DNA from: Nonomuraea coxensis DSM 45129
GTDB lineage: Bacteria; Actinomycetota; Actinomycetes; Streptosporangiales; Streptosporangiaceae
Assembly (NCBI RefSeq): GCF_019397265.1
Contig: NZ_CP068985.1
Span: 248,001 to 312,000 of the forward strand
Reading direction: 5' to 3'
DNA: 64,000 nucleotides
The position numbers were made by a program, and so were the translations under genes. The first letter of the stretch is position 1. Every line of letters starts with the position of its first letter. Below the pieces are notes generated by a model that saw nothing but the letters and a program-made list of their open reading frames with translations, searched no databases and was not told where the DNA came from. This document shows, piece by piece, positions 1 to 9,052 of the stretch.

Positions 1-1143
1 CGCATCGTCACCTCCCAGAAGGCCGCGGGGCTCGACCCGCACGTGGTCACGAGCTGGGGCTGGCCGATGATGCAGGGGCACGCCGACGCGCCGCCGTACG
101 AGGAGATCGACGGCATCCCCTACTACCGGCACCTGCCGGACGGGCACGGCGAGGTGCCCTTCGAGATGCGCGGCCGCATGGTCAGGGGCGCCGATTCGGT
201 CACCAAGCTCGTCACCCAGCTCCGCCCGCAGGTCCTGCACGCCGCCACCGACCACCGCAACGGGTCGGTGGCCCACGCCGTGCGCGAGCGCACGGGCACG
301 CCGTTCGTCTACGAGGTGCGCGGCTTCCTGGAGGAGACCTGGGCCTCCCGCGACCCGATCAGGGTCGGCAGCGAGCGGCACGTGCTCCAGCGCGAGCGCG
401 AGGCGTTCCTGATGCGCGAGGCCGACGCGGTGGTCACGCTGGCCGAGACCATGGCCACCGAGATCGTCGAGCGCGGCGTGCCGAGGGAGCGCATCCACCT
501 CGCGCCCAACGCCGTGGACGACTCCCTGCTCACCGCCCGCTACGACGGCGCCTCCTTCCGCGCCGCCCACGGCATCGCACCCGGCGAGATCGTCATCGGC
601 TCGGTGTCGAGCATCGTGGCCTACGAGGGCTTCGCCACCCTGCTGCGGGCCGCCGCGCTGCTGCGCGACGCGGGCACGCCGGTCCGGGTGCTCATCGTGG
701 GCGACGGCGCCGAGCGGGAGAACCTGCTGACGCTGGTCGAGGAGCTGGCGCTCAAGGACGCGATCCTGCCCGGCCGGGTCGGCCCCGACGAGGCGCTGCA
801 GGCCCAGGACGCCATCGACATCTTCGCCTGCCCGCGCGAGGACCTGCGGGTCTGCCGGCTGGTGACGCCGCTGAAGCCGGTCGAGGCCATGGCGCTCGGC
901 AAGCCCGTGGTGCTCAGCGACCTGCCCGCCCTGTCGGAGCTGGTCGGCTCCGACGGCGCCGGCCTGCTGGTGCCGCCGGGCGATCCCGAGGCGCTGGCGA
1001 AGGCCGTGGCGGGGCTCAGGGACGATCCCGCCAGGCGGGCCGAGATGGGTGAGGCCGGTCGCGCGGAGGTGGCCGCGAAGCGGACCTGGAGCCGCGTTGC
1101 CGAGACCTACCGGTCCCTTTACCAGTCGCTTGCCGAAAGTTGA
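1..1143 (+). CDS. GT4-family glycosyltransferase, 5'-truncated by window edge
   Basis: The reading frame is open from base 1, so the true start lies outside the window; a GTG at 43 is internal. The protein has the two-lobe GT-B layout. The C-terminal lobe carries the donor-binding region PVEAMALGKPVVLSDLPAL (about residues 295-313), with the E-x7-type pattern of GT4 retaining enzymes, and LLVPPGDPEALA behind it. It probably transfers a sugar from a nucleotide donor to a growing cell-surface glycan on the cytoplasmic side. Immediately downstream lie a nucleotide-sugar dehydrogenase, another glycosyltransferase and a putative glycan hydrolase on the same strand, so it belongs to a polysaccharide cluster. 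The acceptor and donor cannot be read from sequence. Confidence 0.9.
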   Translation, partial: RIVTSQKAAGLDPHVVTSWGWPMMQGHADAPPYEEIDGIPYYRHLPDGHGEVPFEMRGRMVRGADSVTKLVTQLRPQVLHAATDHRNGSVAHAVRERTGTPFVYEVRGFLEETWASRDPIRVGSERHVLQREREAFLMREADAVVTLAETMATEIVERGVPRERIHLAPNAVDDSLLTARYDGASFRAAHGIAPGEIVIGSVSSIVAYEGFATLLRAAALLRDAGTPVRVLIVGDGAERENLLTLVEELALKDAILPGRVGPDEALQAQDAIDIFACPREDLRVCRLVTPLKPVEAMALGKPVVLSDLPALSELVGSDGAGLLVPPGDPEALAKAVAGLRDDPARRAEMGEAGRAEVAAKRTWSRVAETYRSLYQSLAES

Positions 1144-1258
1144 CCTTGGTGTTGCCTGGACGTTGTGACGGTTTCGGTCGCATTAGGCGTGAGCTAGGTG
1201 GACTTGAGATAACCTTTGCCACCATGAAGTGTTGTATCCGGCTCCCAAAGGCACAGCT

Positions 1259-2521
1259 GTGACAGAAATAGACTTGGCTGTCATCGGCCTGGGCTACGTC
1301 GGCATGCCGCTCGCCAAGGAGGCGGTCGCCGCTGGTCTGCGCGTCGTCGGTGTCGACGTCGACCCCCGCAAGGTCGAGGCGCTCACCGCCGCGCGGTCCT
1401 ACATCGACGACCTGACCGACGCCGACCTTGAGCACATGCTGGCCAACGGTTTCACCGCCACGCTCGACGAGAGCGTGCTGGCCCGGAGCAACACCATCGT
1501 CATCTGCGTGCCGACGCCGCTGGACGAGGACCACCGCCCCGACCTCTCCGCGGTCGAGGGCGCCTCCAAGGCCGTCGCCCGCAACCTCACCAAGGGCACC
1601 CTCGTCGTGCTGGAGTCCACCACGTGGCCCGGCACCACCGACGAACTGGTCCGCCCCCTGCTGGAGGGCTCCGGCCTGACCGCCGGCGAGGACTTCCACC
1701 TGGCCTTCTCGCCCGAGCGCATCGACCCGGGCAACCCCAAGTTCGGCCTGCGCAACACCCCCAAGGTCGTCGGCGGCTACACCGCGACCTGCCGGGACCG
1801 CGCGACGGCGTTCTACGGCCGCTTCATCGAGCAGGTCGTGCCGGTCAGCGGCACCCGCGAGGCCGAGATGGCCAAGCTGCTGGAGAACACCTACCGGCAC
1901 GTGAACATCGCCCTCGTCAACGAGATGGCGATCTTCTGCGACGAGCTCGGCGTCAACCTGTGGGAGTCGATCGAGGCGGCGGCGACCAAGCCGTTCGGCT
2001 TCCAGAAGTTCCTGCCGGGACCGGGCGTCGGCGGGCACTGCATCCCCGTCGACCCGTCCTACCTGTCCTACACGGTGCGCAAGCTCGGCTACCCGTTCCG
2101 GTTCGTGGAGCTGGCGCAGGAGATCAACGAGCGGATGCCGTCGTACGTGGTGGCGCGCGTCCAGCGATTGCTCAACCGGCATAAGAAGGCCGTGAACGGC
2201 GCCAAAGTCGTTATGCTCGGCGTCACCTACAAACCGGATATCGCGGACGAGAGGGAGACCCCGGCACTGCCGGTGGCCCGCGCGCTGCTCGAACTGGGCG
2301 CCGACCTCTCGTTCGCGGACCCGTACGTCAAGGAATGGTCGGTGGACGGCACCCCGGTGCCGCGTGAGGAGGATCTGGCCGAGGCCGTGGTCGACGCGGA
2401 CGTGACGCTGCTGCTCCAGCAGCATGCCGCGTTCGATCTCGACATGGTCGAGGCTAAGGCCAGGCTCGTGCTCGACACCCGCGGCGTCCTCGCCGAGGGT
2501 GAACGCGTCGAGCGGCTGTAG
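1259..2521 (+). CDS. UDP-glucose/GDP-mannose dehydrogenase family nucleotide-sugar dehydrogenase
   Basis: The enzyme oxidises C6 of a UDP- or GDP-sugar to the uronate using two NAD+, supplying acidic sugars for surface polysaccharide. The N-terminus shows the Rossmann motif VIGLGYVGMPLA. The catalytic cysteine lies in GPGVGGHCIPVDPSYL, and the C-terminal domain has VMLGVTYKPDIADERETPA, which is typical of the family. I place the start at the GTG at 1259, preceded by AAAGG about 8 bases upstream, rather than at an in-frame TTG at 1229, because the mature family begins directly at the Rossmann strand. Length (420 aa) fits WecC/TviB-type enzymes better than AglM types, but the substrate is not certain. 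It is co-directional with the flanking glycosyltransferases. Confidence 0.9.
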   Translation: MTEIDLAVIGLGYVGMPLAKEAVAAGLRVVGVDVDPRKVEALTAARSYIDDLTDADLEHMLANGFTATLDESVLARSNTIVICVPTPLDEDHRPDLSAVEGASKAVARNLTKGTLVVLESTTWPGTTDELVRPLLEGSGLTAGEDFHLAFSPERIDPGNPKFGLRNTPKVVGGYTATCRDRATAFYGRFIEQVVPVSGTREAEMAKLLENTYRHVNIALVNEMAIFCDELGVNLWESIEAAATKPFGFQKFLPGPGVGGHCIPVDPSYLSYTVRKLGYPFRFVELAQEINERMPSYVVARVQRLLNRHKKAVNGAKVVMLGVTYKPDIADERETPALPVARALLELGADLSFADPYVKEWSVDGTPVPREEDLAEAVVDADVTLLLQQHAAFDLDMVEAKARLVLDTRGVLAEGERVERL

Positions 2522-2540
2522 CGACGGAGGGCTGCGCGCA

Positions 2541-3629
2541 GTGCACGTGCTCGTCATGACGGTGGTGCATAACCCCGAGGACGCGAGGATCCTGCATCGG
2601 CAGATCCGCGCGCTCGTGGATGCCGGTCATGAGGTCACGTATGCCGCCTCGTTCACCGGTTTCGGCGTCGTCCCGCGTCCCTGGGTCAACGGCGTCGATC
2701 TGCCCCGGGCCGCCCAGCGCAAGCGGGTCGCCGCCGTCTGGGCCGCGCGCCGGCTGTTCAAGCGCATGCGCGACAAGGTCGACCTGGTGCTGATCCATGA
2801 CCCCGAACTGCTGTTCGCGGTGTGGGGCGTGCGCAACCGGCCGCCGGTCGTGTGGGACGTCCACGAGGACACCCCGGCCACGCTCTCGCTCAAGCCGTGG
2901 CTGCCCTCGCCGCTGCGCCCGCCGGTGCGTTTCCTCGCGCGCCTGCTCGAAGGCACCGCCGAGCGCCACCTGCACCTCCTGCTGGCCGAGACCGCGTACG
3001 CGGGCCGGTTCAAGGACGCCCACCCGATCGTGCCCAACGAGACCTGGGTGCCCGACTCCGTCACCCCGCCCGGCGACGACCGCGTGGTCTACCTCGGCTG
3101 GCTGTCGCGGGCACGGGGCGTCCTGGAGGCGGTCGAGGTGGCCAAGCTGCTGCAGCCGTACCGGGTGGCGGTGGAGCTCATCGGCTACGCCGACCCGCAG
3201 AGCCGTCCGGTGCTCAACCAGGCCGTGACCGAGGGCCTGCTGGAGTGGCGCGACTTCATGCCCAACGACGAGGCGCTGAAGCGGCTCGACGGCGCGCTCG
3301 CCGGGCTGTCGCTGCTGCACGACGAGCCCAACTACCGCCACTCGATGCCCACCAAGATCGTCGAGTACATGGCGCACGGCATCCCGGTCATCACCACCCC
3401 CTCGCCGCGCGCCGTGGAACTCGTCGAGCGCTACGACAGCGGCGTGGTCGTGCCCTGGCAGGACCCGAAGGCGGTGGCCCAGGCCGTGCTGACGCTCCGC
3501 GACGACGTACGCGAGCGCAAGGCGCAGGGCGCGCGCGGCTACGCGGCGGCCCGCGCCAACCACCACTGGCCCAACTCCGCCAAGCGCTTCGTCGCCCAGC
3601 TCGAAGCGTGGGCGGGGGTCAAGCCATAG
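2541..3629 (+). CDS. GT4-like glycosyltransferase
   Basis: This GT-B glycosyltransferase begins at a GTG at 2541 with a good GGAGG 10 bases upstream; longer in-frame starts would overlap the preceding gene. The N-terminal lobe contains HNPEDARILHRQIRALVDAGH and VWDVHEDTP. The donor lobe has VVYLGWLSRARGVLEAVEVA and MPTKIVEYMAHGIPVITTPSP, the family's nucleotide-sugar site. It follows the dehydrogenase after only 19 bases, so the two are probably co-transcribed and act on the same glycan. Donor and linkage are unknown. The protein is 362 aa, a normal GT4 length, with no membrane segment. Confidence 0.88.
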   Translation: MHVLVMTVVHNPEDARILHRQIRALVDAGHEVTYAASFTGFGVVPRPWVNGVDLPRAAQRKRVAAVWAARRLFKRMRDKVDLVLIHDPELLFAVWGVRNRPPVVWDVHEDTPATLSLKPWLPSPLRPPVRFLARLLEGTAERHLHLLLAETAYAGRFKDAHPIVPNETWVPDSVTPPGDDRVVYLGWLSRARGVLEAVEVAKLLQPYRVAVELIGYADPQSRPVLNQAVTEGLLEWRDFMPNDEALKRLDGALAGLSLLHDEPNYRHSMPTKIVEYMAHGIPVITTPSPRAVELVERYDSGVVVPWQDPKAVAQAVLTLRDDVRERKAQGARGYAAARANHHWPNSAKRFVAQLEAWAGVKP

Positions 3630-3649
3630 CGGGCGGCGGGTCGTCCAAG

Positions 3650-5452
3650 ATGCGCTGGCTCCTCTTCGTCGTGGGCGTGGCGATCCTGGCCGTGGTGGCC
3701 GCCGTGGTCATCGTGCTGCAGCCCGGCCCCGAGCAGAAGGTCGCGTCCGTGGTGAGGACCACCCCGGGCACGCCCACTCCCTCCGCCGACGCCCCCACGC
3801 CCAAGGTGAGCGAGTTCACCGACGACTGTGGAACGTTCGAGACCAAGGAGAAGGCCCCCTACGCGGTCACCGGCTACTGGATCACCCCGAAGTCGAACCC
3901 CTGCACCTGGCGCACCCAGCTCAAGGAGATCCACGACGTCGGCGGCGACACCATCATCAGGATCGGCTACGGGCTGCAGTTCCGCACGGTCTCGTCCTCC
4001 GGGGAGATCCTGACGAGGGACGGCGAGCTGGACTCCCTCTACAAGGGCTGCCGCGAGGACGGCATGAGCTGCCACGACGCCGCCGAGCGCGACCTGAGGA
4101 AGGCCAACCCGGGCAACCGCATCGGCCGCGTCTACGTCTACCGCACCGACGAGTCGTACGGGCCCGACCTGTTCCGCTGCCCCGAGGTGGAGCACACGAT
4201 CAGGGCCGGCAAGCGCACCTACTTCCGCATCATCACCCAGCCGGACGGCTCGGACGACTCCACCTGCGACTTCTCCGCCAAGGGCGCCCCCTACGACCTG
4301 ATCCTCGTCGCCGGCGCCGAGACCGACAGCCTGACCCAGCTCCTCGACCTCGGCGACCGGTTCGGCATGCGCGTCTTCCCCGCGCTGCCGCTCGCGCCCC
4401 GCGACCCCGACACCCCGATCAGGGCCAACAAGAAGCACCTCGGCACGCTGACCACCCTCACCCGGCGGATCCTCCAGGACTACGGCGCTCGCGTCGCCGA
4501 CCGTGAATCCCTGGGCGGCGTCTACCAGCCGTTCGAGGTGCAGATGTCGGACACGCTGGCCTCGAACCCGACGCTGGAGGTCTACGCCGACCAGCACACG
4601 ATCGTCGAGCAGGAACTGCCGGGCAAGCCCATCCTCATCAGCCCCTACATGGACGCGCGCAAGCGGGTGCCGTTCGGCCAGACGCCCAAGCAGGTGGCGG
4701 AGGCGTTCAAGGAGCTGGCCAAGACCGGGGTCGGCATCATCGCGCCGCAGGACAGCCGCGGCACCGGCAAGGTGGGCCTGTTCTGGCCGGACGAGCGCCG
4801 CGCCGAGGTGGACGAGCGGCTGCGGCCGGTGGTCGGCGAGGCCACGTACGGCACCGCCTACCACGGCTCCACCCGCGACTACTACCGCGAGATGTCGCTG
4901 GCCCGCGAGCAGATGGTCCAGGCCGGCTACCAGGTGGACCTGTGGGCGAACGTGGAGGCGTTCGAGCCGTCCGGCGAGCAGCCGTGCGCCCCGCAGGGCA
5001 CCCGCGGCAAGACCGACAAGAAACGCCTCGACCAGGCGGTCACCATGACCGGCCGGTACGTCCAGAAGGTCGTCTCCTACATGTGGAGCGACTTCATGAC
5101 CTGCGGCCAGCCGTCGCTGGAGAAGGAGATCACCGCCGACTGGCGGCGGCCGATCGCCGTGGACGCCATCAGGCACTCGCGCGACATCCAGGACGGTGTC
5201 GAGGTGCGCGGCTACAACCTCAAGGACGGCACCGTCTCCGTCGAGTGGTCCGGCGGCGTGCGCGACCTGGTCGTCTCCGAGGTCGGCTGGCTGGACGAGG
5301 ACCCGCTGGAGGAGCTGCCCGAGGGCATGGCGACGGCGTGGGTGCCGTTCGACTGGACTCAGGTGCCGGCCGGCGAATGGGTACGGATCACCGTCAAGGG
5401 GACAGAGGGCCTGGTCTCCACCGAGCCCCTGCACGTGCGGATCACGTCCTGA
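3650..5452 (+). CDS. Membrane-anchored DUF4434-like putative glycoside hydrolase
   Basis: The 600-aa protein starts at an ATG at 3650, 20 bases after the glycosyltransferase. Residues 3-23 form a single hydrophobic segment, followed by a Thr/Pro-rich spacer, so the body is exported and anchored. The central region contains KPILISPYMDARKRVPFGQ and later IIAPQDSRGTGKVG, which I recognise as the pattern of DUF4434 TIM-barrel proteins. That family is related to glycoside hydrolases and often encoded with exopolysaccharide genes. A C-terminal beta-rich domain (about 520-600) looks immunoglobulin-like. Several paired cysteines fit an extracytoplasmic location. Likely role: trimming or turnover of the glycan made by this cluster. 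The catalytic acids were not assigned, so activity is inference. Confidence 0.7.
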   Translation: MRWLLFVVGVAILAVVAAVVIVLQPGPEQKVASVVRTTPGTPTPSADAPTPKVSEFTDDCGTFETKEKAPYAVTGYWITPKSNPCTWRTQLKEIHDVGGDTIIRIGYGLQFRTVSSSGEILTRDGELDSLYKGCREDGMSCHDAAERDLRKANPGNRIGRVYVYRTDESYGPDLFRCPEVEHTIRAGKRTYFRIITQPDGSDDSTCDFSAKGAPYDLILVAGAETDSLTQLLDLGDRFGMRVFPALPLAPRDPDTPIRANKKHLGTLTTLTRRILQDYGARVADRESLGGVYQPFEVQMSDTLASNPTLEVYADQHTIVEQELPGKPILISPYMDARKRVPFGQTPKQVAEAFKELAKTGVGIIAPQDSRGTGKVGLFWPDERRAEVDERLRPVVGEATYGTAYHGSTRDYYREMSLAREQMVQAGYQVDLWANVEAFEPSGEQPCAPQGTRGKTDKKRLDQAVTMTGRYVQKVVSYMWSDFMTCGQPSLEKEITADWRRPIAVDAIRHSRDIQDGVEVRGYNLKDGTVSVEWSGGVRDLVVSEVGWLDEDPLEELPEGMATAWVPFDWTQVPAGEWVRITVKGTEGLVSTEPLHVRITS

Positions 5453-5497
5453 CCGGCCGTTCGCGGCCCGCTCGCCGGTGCGTGTAACGTGCGGTGC

Positions 5498-6163
5498 ATG
5501 GTCCCGAGCGTGCCGGTCAGCGTCGACCTGGTGGTGCTCACCGTGCGCAACAACGCCCTGAGCGCCCTGGTCTGGCGCCGCGACAACCCGCCGTTCCTGC
5601 GGCGCTGGTCGTTGTCGGGCGGGTTCATCCAGCTCGACGAGGACCTTCCCGACGCCGCCCGGCGCATCCTGGCCGAGCGGGCCGGCCTGCCCGGCGCGCC
5701 GGTGCACCTGGAGCAGCTCCAGACCTACGGCTACCCCGACCGCGACCCGCGCCAGCGCGTGCTGAGCGTCGCCTACCTCGGCCTCGCCCCTGACCTGCCC
5801 GCCTCGGAGAAGGCCCACATGAGCTGGCAGCCGGTCGACGCCCTCACCGTCATGGCCTTCGACCACCGCCGCATCATGCTCGACGGCGTCGAGCGGGCCC
5901 GCGCCAAGCTGGAGTACACCTCGCTGGGCGCGGCCTTCTGCGCGCCCGAGTTCACGGTGGCGGACCTGCGGCGGGTCTACGAGATCGTCTGGGGCCGCCC
6001 GCTCGACCCGCGCAACTTCCACCGCAAGGTCACCAAGGCCGAGGGCTTCCTCGTCGAGACCGGCGGCACCACCACGCGCGACGGCGGCCGGCCCGCCAAG
6101 CTCTACCGGCGCGGGCCCGCCGAGCTGCTGCATCCGCCGATGCTGCGCTCGCTCAAGGATTAG
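5498..6163 (+). CDS. NrtR-like transcriptional regulator (Nudix-related domain plus winged helix)
   Basis: Residues 1-140 form a Nudix fold and residues 145-215 a winged-helix domain (RNFHRKVTKAEGFLVETG, then GGRPAKLYRR). This is the arrangement of NrtR-type repressors of NAD metabolism, where the Nudix domain senses ADP-ribose-like ligands. The Nudix box is degenerate: GFIQLDEDLPDAARRILAERAGL keeps the first glutamate and the arginine, but the REUxEE core reads RILAER, so hydrolysis is unlikely and a sensor role is favoured. The ATG has no clear ribosome binding site and may be leaderless. No NAD biosynthesis gene is adjacent, so the regulon is unknown. Confidence 0.8.
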   Translation: MVPSVPVSVDLVVLTVRNNALSALVWRRDNPPFLRRWSLSGGFIQLDEDLPDAARRILAERAGLPGAPVHLEQLQTYGYPDRDPRQRVLSVAYLGLAPDLPASEKAHMSWQPVDALTVMAFDHRRIMLDGVERARAKLEYTSLGAAFCAPEFTVADLRRVYEIVWGRPLDPRNFHRKVTKAEGFLVETGGTTTRDGGRPAKLYRRGPAELLHPPMLRSLKD

Positions 6164-6189
6164 TCCCGGTCAGGAACTAAGGTAGGGGC

Positions 6190-7254
6190 ATGCCTCGATT
6201 CCGCCAGATCCTGGACAGCATGGCCCCGTACAAACCGGGCAAGGCGGTTGCCGCACCCGACGGGCGGTCCTACAAGCTGTCCTCCAACGAGTCGCCCTAC
6301 GACCCGCTGCCGTCCGTGGTGGAGGCGGTCGCCGAGGGCGCGCGGCAGATCCACCGCTACCCCGACGCCGGCTCGGTCGCGCTCACCGAGGCGATCGCGG
6401 CGCGCTACGGCGTGCCGCCCGAGCACGTGGCGACCGGGCCGGGCTCGGTGACGGTGGCGCAGCAGCTCCTGGAGGCGGTGGGCGAGCCCGGGGCCGAGGT
6501 CGTCTACGCCTGGCGCTCGTTCGAGGCGTACCCGCTGCTGGCGGACCTCGCGGGAGTGACGTCCGTCCGCGTGCCGCTCGTGGGCGAGGACCACGACCTC
6601 GACGCCATGGCCGGGGCGGTGAGCGGCCGGACGAGCCTGATCTTCGTCTGCAACCCCAACAACCCGACCGGGACCGCGATCCGCCGCCGCGAGCTGACGG
6701 CCTTCCTCGACCGCGTGCCCGAGGACGTGCTGGTGGTGCTGGACGAGGCCTACCGCGAGTACGTCCGCGACGAGGACGTCCCCGACGGCGTCGAGCTCTA
6801 CCGCGACCGGCCCAACGTGTGCGTGCTGCGCACGTTCTCCAAGGCGTACGGGCTGGCGGGCCTGCGGGTCGGCTATCTCATCGGCCACGAGCCGGTGGCC
6901 TCGGCGGTGCGCAAGACCACCGTGCCGTTCGCCGTCAACCACCTCGCCCAGCTCGCCGCCGTGGCCTCGCTCCAGGCCGAGGACGAGCTGCTGGAGCGGG
7001 TCGAGCGGGTGGTCAAGGAGCGCACCCGGGTGAGCGAGGCGCTGATCGCGCAGGGCTGGACGGTGCCCCGCTCGGAGGCCAACTTCGTCTGGCTGCGGCT
7101 CGGCGAGCGCACGGCCGACTTCGCCGCGGCCTGCGCGGCGGAGGGCGTCGCGGTGCGGCCGTTCCACCCGGAGGGGTGCCGGGTGACGATCGCCGACCCC
7201 GAGGCGAACGACGCCTTCCTGGCCGCCGCAGAAAGCTTCCCCGCTAGACCTTGA
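6190..7254 (+). CDS. pat: Aromatic amino acid / histidinol-phosphate-type aminotransferase
   Basis: This fold-type I PLP aminotransferase of 354 aa matches the actinobacterial Pat/HisC2 group: YKPGK near the N-terminus, [20 protein letters not shown], and the PLP-lysine motif [15 protein letters not shown]. The arginine in [11 protein letters not shown] and [14 protein letters not shown] completes the family pattern. It would interconvert aromatic 2-oxo acids and amino acids, with possible overlap with histidinol-phosphate transamination. There are no his genes nearby, which favours the aromatic role. Its 3' end overlaps the convergent EamA gene by 11 bases. Confidence 0.87.
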   Translation: MPRFRQILDSMAPYKPGKAVAAPDGRSYKLSSNESPYDPLPSVVEAVAEGARQIHRYPDAGSVALTEAIAARYGVPPEHVATGPGSVTVAQQLLEAVGEPGAEVVYAWRSFEAYPLLADLAGVTSVRVPLVGEDHDLDAMAGAVSGRTSLIFVCNPNNPTGTAIRRRELTAFLDRVPEDVLVVLDEAYREYVRDEDVPDGVELYRDRPNVCVLRTFSKAYGLAGLRVGYLIGHEPVASAVRKTTVPFAVNHLAQLAAVASLQAEDELLERVERVVKERTRVSEALIAQGWTVPRSEANFVWLRLGERTADFAAACAAEGVAVRPFHPEGCRVTIADPEANDAFLAAAESFPARP

Positions 7255-8185
7255 CCTCTTCGGCGGTGACCGCCGTCCTGACCTTGGAGCGTCGCTCGGT
7301 GGAGACCACCAGGGCGACGCCCACCAGGATGACCGCGCCGCCGGCGAGCATCTGCGTCGTGGCCACCTCGTTGACCACGAGCACGCCGAGCACGACCGCG
7401 ACGGCCGGGTTGACGTAGGCGTAGGTCGACACGAGTGAGATGGGCGCGTTGCCGAGCAGCCAGGTGTAGGCGGTGAAGCCGACCAGCGAGCCGACCAGGA
7501 TCAGGTAGGCGAGGCCCGCCCACGAGCGCCCCGAGACCGCCGCCACGTCGAGCCGCTCGCCGAACGACAGCCCGGTCACCAGCAGGCCGAGGCCGCCGGC
7601 CGCCATCTCGACCATGCTGGCCGCCCACACGTTGGGCGGCATCGGGACGCGCGCCGACAGGAACGAGCCGATCGACCACGACAGTGAGGCCAGCAGGATC
7701 ACCACGATCCCGGTGGTGCTCGCCGTCTCGCCGCCGCCGCCGATCGACAGCGCGGCGACCCCGCCGAAGCCGACGAGCACGCCCAGCAGCGTGAGCAGCG
7801 CGGGCCGGTCCCGCGCCGCGATGCGGAACACCACGAGCCAGAGCGGCACCGACGCCACGAGCAGGGCCGCGAGACCGGTGGAGATGTGCTGCTCGGCCAC
7901 GGCCACCATGCCGTTGCCCCCGGTCAGCAGCAGCACCCCGACCAGCGCGGCCCCGCCGAGCTGCCGGCCCGACATGCGGAACGGGCCGGTGCCCTTGCGC
8001 ACCAGCAGGAAGGCGCCGAGCAGGAGGGCGGCGACGGCGAACCGCAGCGAGCCGCTGAGCATCGGCGGCATGGTCTCGATGGCGATCTTGATGCCGAGGT
8101 AGGTCGAGCCCCACACCACGTAGACGATGGCCAACGCGCCCCAGACCATCAGCGGGCGGGGGGTGTCAGCAGTGTTGCCAGGCAT
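7244..8185 (-). CDS. EamA-family (drug/metabolite) membrane transporter
   Basis: The 313-aa polytopic protein has ten predicted hydrophobic helices arranged as two five-helix EamA repeats. The first repeat starts with [19 protein letters not shown], the family signature. The second contains [23 protein letters not shown] and [18 protein letters not shown], also diagnostic. Members export amino acids or other metabolites across the cytoplasmic membrane; the substrate cannot be inferred. It is convergent with pat and divergent from the rhodanese gene. A short basic cytoplasmic tail ends the protein. Confidence 0.9.
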   Translation of the reverse strand: MPGNTADTPRPLMVWGALAIVYVVWGSTYLGIKIAIETMPPMLSGSLRFAVAALLLGAFLLVRKGTGPFRMSGRQLGGAALVGVLLLTGGNGMVAVAEQHISTGLAALLVASVPLWLVVFRIAARDRPALLTLLGVLVGFGGVAALSIGGGGETASTTGIVVILLASLSWSIGSFLSARVPMPPNVWAASMVEMAAGGLGLLVTGLSFGERLDVAAVSGRSWAGLAYLILVGSLVGFTAYTWLLGNAPISLVSTYAYVNPAVAVVLGVLVVNEVATTQMLAGGAVILVGVALVVSTERRSKVRTAVTAEEVKV

Positions 8186-8349
8186 GGCTCATGACCTTAC
8201 CCGGCGGGTCCGACAGAACGCTCGCGGGTATCGGACTGTGGGATGGGTGGCGAAATGTGAGCGATAGTCGGCATTCGTGCCACTGTCGGGTGTCCTGCAC
8301 CGGCTGTCAGGATCGCGGCGTCCGGAAGTCCGTACCGGGAGGAGTCCCC

Positions 8350-8787
8350 ATGTCCGCGATCAACGCCGAGGCCGTCGCCCACTTCGCCGGCCGCCTGACG
8401 TTCGAGACCGACGTCTCCGACGTCGCCGCCGACCTCGCCGCGCGCCGGCCCGGCCTCGTGGTCGTCGACTCCCGCAGCGGGGAGAGCTGGGACCAGGGGC
8501 ACGTGCCCGGCGCGGTCCACCTGCCCACCCGCGAGATCGCCGCGCGGGCTGCCGCGCTCGTCCCGCCGGACGCCCAGGTGGTCACCTACTGCTGGGGGCC
8601 GGGCTGCAATGGCGCGACCCGCGCCGCCCTGGAGTTCGCCCGGCTCGGCTACCAGGTCAAGGAGATGATCGGCGGCTTCGAGTACTGGGCGCGGGAGGGC
8701 TTCGAGATCGAGACCGCCTCCGGCGTCACCCGCCGCCCGGTCGACGCGCTCACGGCACCGGTGGAGGCCATCGCCTGCGGCTGCTGA
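8350..8787 (+). CDS. Single-domain rhodanese-like sulfurtransferase
   Basis: The 145-aa protein is a single rhodanese domain. The aspartate-containing strand VVDSRSGESWDQGHVPGAVHLP is followed by the active-site loop in VVTYCWGPGCNGATRAA. The cysteine that carries the persulfide sits at the start of a CWGPGCN loop, which also holds a second cysteine. The start at 8350 is chosen because of a strong GGGAGGAG upstream; an earlier in-frame start has none. It ends in a Cys-rich tail (AIACGC). The sulfur acceptor is unknown and there is no sulfur-metabolism neighbour. Confidence 0.88.
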   Translation: MSAINAEAVAHFAGRLTFETDVSDVAADLAARRPGLVVVDSRSGESWDQGHVPGAVHLPTREIAARAAALVPPDAQVVTYCWGPGCNGATRAALEFARLGYQVKEMIGGFEYWAREGFEIETASGVTRRPVDALTAPVEAIACGC

Positions 8788-8867
8788 CCGGAACCCGTCG
8801 CGGAGCCGGCGGCGCTGCGCAGCGCTGCTACAGCGCCGCGCAGCGGCCTTCTGGCGGCCGATGGCCG

Positions 8868-8910
8868 AAAAAGTTGGCGCCCCCGTCCGAATCTTGTCGA
8901 TCGGGGGCGT
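8868..8910 (-). terminator. Rho-independent terminator downstream of the 9053-10342 regulator
   Basis: An eight-base perfect stem (CGCCCCCG at 8878-8885 with CGGGGGCG at 8902-8909) has a 16-base loop. On the minus strand it is followed within a few bases by TTTTT (8868-8872). It ends transcription of the minus-strand regulator and sits between two convergent genes. Confidence 0.7.
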
Positions 8911-9052
8911 CCGAGAACATACCCGGATCCGGCCGGGTCAACCAATAACGCGGCAAGAGTCAATGCGCAGGTGCGCAAAGGTGACAACGTTGGTCAAAAC
9001 GCCGGTCACCGCGACCCCTTGCCCAGGACTGGATCGACCCCGCCGGAGCGGG

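Noticed and set aside
3539..6133. An 864-residue minus-strand open frame
   Set aside because: It spans three well-supported plus-strand genes and has no conserved motif.
8191..8349. An N-terminal extension of the rhodanese gene
   Set aside because: The extension has no ribosome binding site or rhodanese homology, and a strong site precedes ATG 8350.
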